This document shows positions 5,738-10,417 of a stretch of DNA of 10,417 bases, in pieces. Both the position numbers and the translations under genes were made by a program. How positions within the stretch are numbered: the first letter of the stretch is position 1; each line of letters opens with the position of its first letter. Source of the stretch: Bifidobacteriaceae bacterium (GTDB lineage Bacteria > Actinomycetota > Actinomycetes > Actinomycetales > WQXJ01); contig JAIRNM010000068.1 in NCBI GenBank assembly GCA_031258055.1, positions 1 to 10,417 on the forward strand. Reading direction: 5' to 3'. The notes under the pieces were generated by a model, which was given only the letters and a program-made list of their open reading frames with translations, searched no databases and was not told where the DNA came from.

Positions 5738-5822
5738 CGGCGGGATACGGCGACGGCATCGGCCGTGTTCCGATGCCGTCGTGTCCGGTGCCTTTGTGGG
5801 GCGGCAGGATACGGCAACGGCA
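5738..5822. repeat. 21-nt imperfect direct repeat, two copies 64 nt apart
   Basis: CGGCRGGATACGGCRACGGCA occurs at 5738-5758 and 5802-5822; the only differences are two G/A transitions (19 of 21 identical). The first copy overlaps the left arm of the inverted repeat at 5751-5781. The pair lies in the 228-nt non-coding gap between the convergent genes rplL and DUF5709. Confidence 0.6.
5751..5781. repeat. Perfect 12-bp inverted repeat with 7-nt loop in the convergent intergenic gap
   Basis: CGACGGCATCGG (5751-5762) and CCGATGCCGTCG (5770-5781) are exact inverted copies around CCGTGTT. The hairpin lies 65 nt beyond the stop of the minus-strand DUF5709 gene and after the rplL terminator. No T-run follows on either strand. 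It may be the T-less terminator of the minus-strand unit, or a protein-binding palindrome. Confidence 0.6.
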
Positions 5823-5846
5823 CGGACAACCGATCTGCGCCGACGC

Positions 5847-6206
5847 CTACTCTTCGTAGTGGACAGCGGCTTCCTCGGCCGAGGCGCCCAGGCCGTCCAA
5901 CCCATCATCTTGGGCGAAGATGTCCCTGATGCCGCTCGAGTCGACCGCTTCGAGCCGACCAGCCCGGCGAGTATCGACCAGTTCGTGATCGATCTCCCAA
6001 ACTTCAGGCTCTTCATCCGCTAGACGCTCGTCGAGGCTCTCATGTTCGCCCTCCTCCCAGAGCCGTTTGGCGGCCAGCGGCTCGAGGTCTGGAGGGTCGT
6101 AATCAGTGTCCAGCGGGTCCAGATCGCCCGGAGTCTCAAGTTCTTCCGGGTCGATTTGATACATGTCGAAGGGCGGGTCGTCAGGGGCATCAGTGAAACG
6201 GTCCAT
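5847..6206 (-). CDS. DUF5709 family acidic protein
   Basis: This 119-residue, very acidic, soluble protein has no known function. Features match my memory of the actinobacterial DUF5709 family: a disordered acidic N-terminal half (PPFDMYQIDPEELETPGDLDPLDTDYDPPD), the central LAAKRLWEEGEHESLDERLADEEPEV segment with the E-x-x-SLD-x-RLA-x-EEP motif, RRAGRLEAVDS, and the closing GLDGLGASAEEAAVHYEE. The start at ATG 6204-6206 (MDRFTDAP) is chosen because the open frame further upstream (to a TTG at 6362) reads as non-coding GC-rich sequence. In addition, CAAACT ends 7 nt before this ATG. GGGAGG lies only 1 nt before it, too close for a Shine-Dalgarno. No signal peptide, membrane helix or Cys is present. 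It follows the GNAT gene on the same strand after 152 nt, with a hairpin between, so it is probably separately expressed. Confidence 0.82.
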   Translation of the reverse strand: MDRFTDAPDDPPFDMYQIDPEELETPGDLDPLDTDYDPPDLEPLAAKRLWEEGEHESLDERLADEEPEVWEIDHELVDTRRAGRLEAVDSSGIRDIFAQDDGLDGLGASAEEAAVHYEE

Positions 6207-6213
6207 GCCTCCC

Positions 6214-6219
6214 AGTTTG
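6214..6219 (-). promoter_or_regulatory. -10-like box (CAAACT, minus strand) before the DUF5709 gene
   Basis: On the minus strand CAAACT, one base different from the ribF -10 TAAACT, ends 7 nt before the ATG at 6206. This is the same leaderless arrangement as several other genes here. The -35 region is weak. Confidence 0.35.
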
Positions 6220-6274
6220 CACCTTTCGCTGAGGCGGTCCGAAGCCCAAATGTCCTGTCTCACAAAGCCGCCGA

Positions 6275-6307
6275 CTGGCGCCGGACCAAGCCGCCGAGCG
6301 GCGCCAG
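6275..6307. repeat. 9-bp perfect inverted repeat between the GNAT and DUF5709 genes
   Basis: CTGGCGCCG (6275-6283) and CGGCGCCAG (6299-6307) are exact inverted copies with a 15-nt loop, about 50 nt downstream of the GNAT stop on the minus strand. AAGCCGCCGA occurs twice nearby (6265-6274 and 6289-6298, the second inside the loop). Only a short TTT follows on the minus strand, so it could be a weak terminator of the GNAT gene. Confidence 0.4.
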
Positions 6308-6358
6308 ACCAGGCCACTGGGCAGCGCTGGGCAAGGTATCCGGAGACGCCCGGGAGAC

Positions 6359-6886
6359 TCAATCGAGGCGGGCCGACCAGCGCGACTCATCGATGATTTC
6401 GCCACTGGGCGCTTGCCAGGAACGCTCGGCGCCATCTGGTCCAAAACCGGCTGTCCGCAAGAAGCGCTGCCGGTAAACGTCTTGGCGAGCCACCCAGTGC
6501 GAGAGGCGAGTGGCGCCCTGAAGCGAACGAGCCTGGCTCGCAATGGCCGCGAGCAGACGTGAGCCGTGGCCTTGGCGCTGGCGGTCAGGGGCGACCCAGA
6601 GCGCCACCAGCTCCGCTCCGCCCTCGCCGCCGTCCGGGTCCAAGAGCGGCCCGAGGGCCGCGAAACCGACTGGAACTCCCTCCGATTCCGCTACTAGCAC
6701 CGCATAAGGGCCGCTCCCGGCGCTGAGCGTGACAGCCTGACCCCAATGCTGAGTCAATTGAGCGTTGTTTAGAGCGTCCTCCAGGCCCGGTAAGTCAGGC
6801 CCTAGCAGCCCTAACCAGTTGGCCCGGTGGATGGCGGCAAGGGCCGGCGCGTCGAGTAAAACGGCGGCGCGGACTGAATTGGGCAC
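6359..6886 (-). CDS. GNAT-family N-acetyltransferase
   Basis: The gene encodes a 175-residue cytoplasmic acyl-CoA-dependent N-acetyltransferase; the substrate is unknown. The GNAT fold is visible in order: N-terminal strand and helix (VRAAVLLDAPALAAIHRANW, 5-24), the strand pair YAVLVAESEGVPVGFAALGPLLD (61-83), and AELVALWVAPDRQRQGHGSRLLAAI (91-115). The last contains motif A Q-x-x-G-x-G (Gln103, Gly106, Gly108) for the acetyl-CoA pyrophosphate, and VYRQRFLRTAGFGPDG (137-152) follows as the typical ending. The frame is open to a TTG at 6916. The GTG at 6886 is preferred because it puts the first beta strand near the N terminus, as usual in this family, and CACAAT, a -10-like box, ends 6 nt upstream; the start remains uncertain. 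The gene is divergent from the surface-protein gene at 7131. Confidence 0.85.
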   Translation of the reverse strand: MPNSVRAAVLLDAPALAAIHRANWLGLLGPDLPGLEDALNNAQLTQHWGQAVTLSAGSGPYAVLVAESEGVPVGFAALGPLLDPDGGEGGAELVALWVAPDRQRQGHGSRLLAAIASQARSLQGATRLSHWVARQDVYRQRFLRTAGFGPDGAERSWQAPSGEIIDESRWSARLD

Positions 6887-6892
6887 CTGACC

Positions 6893-6898
6893 ATTGTG
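6893..6898 (-). promoter_or_regulatory. -10-like box (CACAAT, minus strand) before the GNAT gene
   Basis: CACAAT matches TATAAT at 4 of 6 positions and ends 6 nt before the GTG at 6886. TTGACT (minus strand, 6911-6916) resembles a -35 box, but only 12 bp separate the two, too few for a standard promoter. The assignment is therefore weak. Confidence 0.25.
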
Positions 6899-6968
6899 CC
6901 TTGCCCCCGCAGTCAACCGCCCTTTACCGATGGCCGTTTAGGTCGCCGCGATGCTGCGTACCGGCGAT

Positions 6969-7040
6969 AGGTAAGGGTCGGCCACCCGGCGAAGTGCCCG
7001 CCTGTCGGCGGGTCCTTTTTTCGGGTGGCCGACCCTACCT
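6969..7040. repeat. Long inverted repeat enclosing a terminator (GNAT / surface-protein gap)
   Basis: The arm 6969-6988 is the inverted copy of 7022-7040 over 19 paired bases with one bulged A. The 33-nt interior holds a complete intrinsic terminator (6996-7021). The element lies in the 244-nt gap between the divergent GNAT gene and the secreted protein gene, just upstream of the latter's promoter. The outer stem is far longer than expected by chance. Confidence 0.8.
6996..7021 (+). terminator. Intrinsic terminator nested in the long inverted repeat
   Basis: CCCGCC (6997-7002) pairs with GGCGGG (7007-7012) around the tetraloop TGTC, extended by a G-T pair (6996/7013), then CC and six T (7016-7021). 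It reads in the plus direction. No plus-strand gene lies directly upstream, so it would stop antisense transcripts coming from the GNAT region, or end a short unannotated RNA. Confidence 0.7.
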
Positions 7041-7065
7041 GGGCGATATTAGGCAGTCCCGCGCG

Positions 7066-7074
7066 TGCTAATGT
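7066..7074 (+). promoter_or_regulatory. Extended -10 promoter of the cutinase-vWA gene (TGC-TAATGT)
   Basis: TAATGT at 7069-7074 is preceded by TGC, the TGn extended -10 motif, and lies 26 bp after the long inverted repeat. The predicted start near 7081 gives a leader of about 50 nt carrying the Shine-Dalgarno AAGGTGA (7119-7125). No clear -35 box is seen. Confidence 0.45.
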
Positions 7075-7130
7075 TGCCCCAGCGCAAGCTCGCCGAACGA
7101 TTTGCCCCTCCAAGTCACAAGGTGAAAACC

Positions 7131-9431
7131 ATGAATAGAAACTCGTCCGTCGTTGTCCGCTACGTAGCCTTGCCGGTTGTCGCAGCAATTGGTTTCGTTG
7201 GCTTGATTTGGCCGGGTTCGCCGGCCAAGGCCGTCCCTGCTTATGAGCTGCCGTGCGAGCCGGTCGAAGCAGTCTGGGCCCGTGGCTCCGGGCAGCCTGT
7301 GAGTACGGGTCTGGGGACTCCGTCCGAGATATCGACTGAGGAGTATAAGCGGTTTGAGGATCAGCTAACGTACCGTTTTCCGGGGACGGTGAATATCTAT
7401 GAGTTGGGGAGGGAAAGCATAGGGGGCTATCAGTATCCCGCTGTGCCTGTCGGCGCCGACTCCTTGGAGGACGCCATTACCAGCGGCGACGCGGCGCTCA
7501 CCGGTGGCGACGGCGGCGCCTACGGCGCGAGCATGATTGAGGGAGCGAACGAGTTGGACATGTACGTCTACAACCGGATACTCGCATGCCCGGAGTCGCA
7601 GTTCGTGTTGGGCGGCTATTCGCAGGGGGCCAACGTGGCCGGTAAAGCCTATGTTGAAGGATTCATCGATTCCATGCGTGAAGCCGTGACATTCCAAATG
7701 CTGTTCGGTGACCCGAAGCTATATCTGCCCGAAGGCGAGGGCGGTCTTTGGTGGGGAGGAGCGCCAGCTTGTCGCGGCGAGGAATTCTCGCCTTGGCGGC
7801 GTGTGGTGCCGGATTGTAACACAGACAACGGCTCCTTGGGCGCACGCAAGCCCTACCTGCCTGAGGATTGGGAGCAGACGACGGGGCTGTGGTGCGCAGA
7901 GGACGATTTTGTTTGCGGGTCAAGCAAGTATCCGTGGATCGTGGCGGGTCATTTCACGTACGCGGAACCTGGGGGCGCCATCGACGCTGGCGTTTTGGAG
8001 GCAGCTCAAAAGGTGAAGGCGAAGTCTGGCCCGGACTTCGCGGACCAAATAGTGACCGTACCGGTTTTGCGGCTCGGCACCACCGGACTTGATGTCGTAT
8101 TCCTTATCGATTCGACGGGATCGATGGCCGATGAGATTGACCGGGCCAAGGATGTGGCGGGCGCTCTATCGACGATGATTGAGGCGTTTAACGGCCGGGT
8201 GGCCTTAGCGGAGTACCGCGACCAGGGAGACGTGTTCACAGCGCGGGTGCTATCTGATTTGGAAGCTGGGATAGACCAGTTCCGGTTGAAACTGGACGGG
8301 ATCGCGGTGGATGGCGGCGGCGACACTCCGGAGGCTTTGCTCCACGCTTTGATGGTTACGATGAACGGTGTGTCATGGCGGGAGGGAGCCACTAAGGCCG
8401 TTGTTGTACTCAGCGACGATGGCTACCACGACCCAGACCTTGTCGATGGCACGACCCGCGCCGACGTCGCTGGGCTGAGTCTGGCAATCGATCCGGTCAA
8501 CGTGTATCCGGTGGTTCCTTCTTGGATGGCGAGTTCATATCATGGCTTAGCTGAGGCGACGTCGGGGCAGGTGGTTGAGTGGGGCGGCGATGTGGCTGGC
8601 GCCCTGACGGAGGCTTTGGCCAGGATTGAGGATCGACCGGTCGCGTTGTTGCCGTTGAACGCGTATTACGCTGAGCCTGGACAGTCAGTGCGGTTTGATG
8701 GGTCGCGGTCCTATTCTCCGACTTCGGAGATCGTCCAATGGGATTGGGATTTCGAGGGCGATGGCGTCTATGAGGTGCTTGATGGCGACCCGGTGGCCGT
8801 GCATGTTTATGACGAGCCCTTCACAGGGTTCGTGCAGCTACGAGTCACAGACGCGAATGGGCTGGTGGCCAACGTCTCGGCATCGGTGTCGATCGGTCAG
8901 CCGAGGGTGTTGCGCCAGGTCGCGCCGGAAGGTTTGACGGCGGTTGCCGAAGGCTCGGCCGTCAGGCTCACCTGGGATGCCTCGGTGGATCCTGGACAGG
9001 CTTGGCGCGTGACGGTTAACGGTGTCCAGGCCGGGCTGGTTGAGACGGCGGCGCGCTCAGTGGTGGTGACTGACATCCCGGCTGGAGTGCCGACCGAGTT
9101 TGGCGTGGGACCGGTGGCGACTGATGGCGAGGTGGGGCCGGCCGCTTATGTGTCGTTCATTTTCGAGGAGCCATCCGGATCGGGCTCGCAGCCGGGTGGG
9201 CAAGCTGGTGCGGATGCTTCCAGCGGCGGGACCGGGTCGACCGGGCTTCAGCCCGGCGGCGGGGTGACACCCGCTGGGGGTGGGTCAACCGCGACTCCTG
9301 ACGGCCTGTCTGGGACGGGCGCTCAGATGCACTGGAAGATAGCCTTGACGGGCCTGTTGGTCGTAGCCGGGTTGGGACTGACCCTGTACGTGCGCTCTCG
9401 GCGTTCGGCGGGGAATGTTCGGGCCGACTAA
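7131..9431 (+). CDS. Secreted, wall- or membrane-anchored cutinase-like esterase fused to vWA, PKD-like and FN3-like domains
   Basis: The 766-residue protein has a signal peptide (hydrophobic core 7-27, AKA|V cleavage near 34/35). A cutinase-type alpha/beta hydrolase (about 41-290) follows with ARGSG, nucleophile Ser164 in GGYSQG, Asp259 in EDDFVC and His274 in AGHFTY, a full Ser-Asp-His triad. Six Cys (42, 153, 214, 229, 255, 262) could form three disulfides. Next comes a von Willebrand A domain (about 318-500) with MIDAS residues Asp327-Ser331 (DSTGS), Thr399 (GGDTPEAL) and Asp429/430 (LSDD). A PKD-like Ig domain (about 502-590, WDWDFEGDG), an FN3-like domain (about 597-680) and a Gly/Ser/Pro linker (681-724) follow. 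Then come LSGTG (726-730), a hydrophobic helix (735-754) and RSRR, as in sortase substrates. ATG 7131 has AAGGTGA 5 nt upstream; an upstream in-frame GTG (7065) would bury the signal peptide. The natural ester substrate is unknown; vWA/PKD/FN3 suggest ligand or surface binding. Confidence 0.85.
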   Translation: MNRNSSVVVRYVALPVVAAIGFVGLIWPGSPAKAVPAYELPCEPVEAVWARGSGQPVSTGLGTPSEISTEEYKRFEDQLTYRFPGTVNIYELGRESIGGYQYPAVPVGADSLEDAITSGDAALTGGDGGAYGASMIEGANELDMYVYNRILACPESQFVLGGYSQGANVAGKAYVEGFIDSMREAVTFQMLFGDPKLYLPEGEGGLWWGGAPACRGEEFSPWRRVVPDCNTDNGSLGARKPYLPEDWEQTTGLWCAEDDFVCGSSKYPWIVAGHFTYAEPGGAIDAGVLEAAQKVKAKSGPDFADQIVTVPVLRLGTTGLDVVFLIDSTGSMADEIDRAKDVAGALSTMIEAFNGRVALAEYRDQGDVFTARVLSDLEAGIDQFRLKLDGIAVDGGGDTPEALLHALMVTMNGVSWREGATKAVVVLSDDGYHDPDLVDGTTRADVAGLSLAIDPVNVYPVVPSWMASSYHGLAEATSGQVVEWGGDVAGALTEALARIEDRPVALLPLNAYYAEPGQSVRFDGSRSYSPTSEIVQWDWDFEGDGVYEVLDGDPVAVHVYDEPFTGFVQLRVTDANGLVANVSASVSIGQPRVLRQVAPEGLTAVAEGSAVRLTWDASVDPGQAWRVTVNGVQAGLVETAARSVVVTDIPAGVPTEFGVGPVATDGEVGPAAYVSFIFEEPSGSGSQPGGQAGADASSGGTGSTGLQPGGGVTPAGGGSTATPDGLSGTGAQMHWKIALTGLLVVAGLGLTLYVRSRRSAGNVRAD

Positions 9432-9481
9432 GGCATAGCCGACGATCTGCTTTAGGGCTCCGAATTGGTTGGGGAGGCGGT

Positions 9482-9991
9482 GTGAGGTCCTGGGTTCGGG
9501 GGCATAGGGTGGCGGCATCGGCGCTGGCTGTGGTGTTGGCGCTGGTGTTGTTCGCCGTCGGGTGGTCGGCGTTGGCGGTTTGGCGCGGGCACGACCGGGT
9601 GGACAGGATGCTGGCTGTGCGCGATGAGCTTCAGATCCCCGAAGGCTGGACATACAAAGGCGAGGAGGTCGTGGGGTATTCGATCTGGGGCACGTACTGC
9701 AACTTCGGAATCAACCGCTGCCCCAGGATGTCGATGGGGTTCGAGGCAGCCGAGTTAGTGGATTCGATCGAGGAGTTGGAGGCGTTGCTTCCCGAGGCGA
9801 CTTGGGAGGTGGGTAAGGCCGACTGTAAGAACAGCTACGGTTCGACCGGTTCCGCTATCCGCTGCTATGCCTCATCGAAATGGAAAGGCTTCCGTGTGTC
9901 CGCCGAACTCTGGGGCGCGGCATGGCAACCCGACGTGGAACCACTGCCAGGCGGACGGGTCGTGTCGGTCACAATCAGAATTGATGAGTAG
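9482..9991 (+). CDS. Small exported or membrane-anchored protein with four cysteines, function unknown
   Basis: I do not recognise a family for this 169-residue protein. A basic N terminus (MRSWVRGHR) precedes one hydrophobic helix (about 11-34). This is either an uncleaved signal anchor or a signal peptide cut after ALA (residue 32), placing the rest outside the cell. The external part has four Cys (73, 80, 115, 128), probably two disulfides, many Trp, and an alternating pattern suggesting a small alpha/beta domain: IPEGWTYKGEEVVGYSIWGTYC, then FEAAELVDSIEELEALLPEATWEV, then RVVSVTIRIDE at the end. There is no lipobox. GTG 9482 is preceded by GGGGAGG at 9471-9477 (4-nt spacing), a strong Shine-Dalgarno. 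The gap to the preceding surface-protein gene is 50 nt without a terminator, so the two are probably one operon, suggesting an accessory role on the cell surface. Confidence 0.7.
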   Translation: MRSWVRGHRVAASALAVVLALVLFAVGWSALAVWRGHDRVDRMLAVRDELQIPEGWTYKGEEVVGYSIWGTYCNFGINRCPRMSMGFEAAELVDSIEELEALLPEATWEVGKADCKNSYGSTGSAIRCYASSKWKGFRVSAELWGAAWQPDVEPLPGGRVVSVTIRIDE

Positions 9992-10012
9992 AGGCGCGGA
10001 CGCGCCGAGTGA

Positions 10013-10417
<405 letters not shown>

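Noticed and set aside
6207..6362. N-terminal extension of DUF5709 to a TTG that overlaps the GNAT stop
   Set aside because: The extension contains an inverted repeat and low-quality sequence, and the internal ATG at 6206 fits the family and the -10-like box.
6042..6476. 144-codon plus-strand frame overlapping DUF5709 and GNAT
   Set aside because: It is antisense to two supported genes and no family resemblance is seen.
7065..7130. Upstream in-frame GTG start for the esterase-vWA protein
   Set aside because: It would place 22 charged residues before the signal peptide and overlaps the -10 box; the ATG at 7131 has a good Shine-Dalgarno.
9993..10006. GGCGCG-GA-CGCGCC hairpin after the 9482 gene as a terminator
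   Set aside because: Only 6 bp with a 2-nt loop and no T-run; also a simple CG-rich palindrome likely by chance.

Overview
This is a GC-rich stretch of bacterial chromosome that looks actinobacterial (Actinomycetota). The evidence is the GTG starts, a DUF5709 acidic protein (a family I know only from actinobacteria), a MscL and ribosomal proteins L10 and L7/L12 that resemble actinobacterial versions, a secreted cutinase-type serine esterase, and many genes with a -10-like hexamer only 6-9 nt before the start codon, as expected for leaderless mRNAs. I cannot name a genus. There are no tRNA or rRNA genes, CRISPR arrays, insertion sequences or phage genes.

Layout, left to right: the 3' end of a GH15-like glycoside hydrolase (2-457, +); ribF, FAD/FMN synthesis (588-1565, +); ychF, ribosome-associated P-loop NTPase (1599-2702, +); a NYN/PIN-like putative RNase (2833-3846, +); a short mscL (3960-4313, +); a structured ~170-nt L10-type leader with an internal terminator-like hairpin (about 4458-4637), then rplJ (4638-5159, +) and rplL (5229-5618, +), closed by a strong intrinsic terminator (5633-5673). 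rpoB does not follow rplL. Convergent to these are a GNAT acetyltransferase (6359-6886, -) and a DUF5709 protein (5847-6206, -). The 228-nt convergent gap holds a perfect 12-bp inverted repeat and a 21-nt direct repeat.

Right of the divergent GNAT gene lies a compound inverted repeat with an intrinsic terminator nested inside it (6969-7040), then an extended -10 promoter and the most unusual gene of the window (7131-9431, +). It encodes a 766-residue secreted protein combining a cutinase-like esterase, a von Willebrand A domain with MIDAS residues, PKD-like and FN3-like modules, and a C-terminal LSGTG + membrane helix + Arg tail that looks like a sortase signal. A small membrane-anchored four-cysteine protein follows 50 nt later (9482-9991, +), probably in the same operon. 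The window ends inside dapA (10028 onward, +), the entry enzyme of lysine/diaminopimelate synthesis.

The left two thirds is mostly housekeeping, with most genes apparently having their own promoter. The 7.1-10.0 kb segment is accessory in character: cell-surface products and codon use (ATA, AGG, CTA, many NNG codons) unlike its neighbours. The best candidate for something undescribed is the cutinase-vWA-PKD-FN3 surface protein with its small partner.
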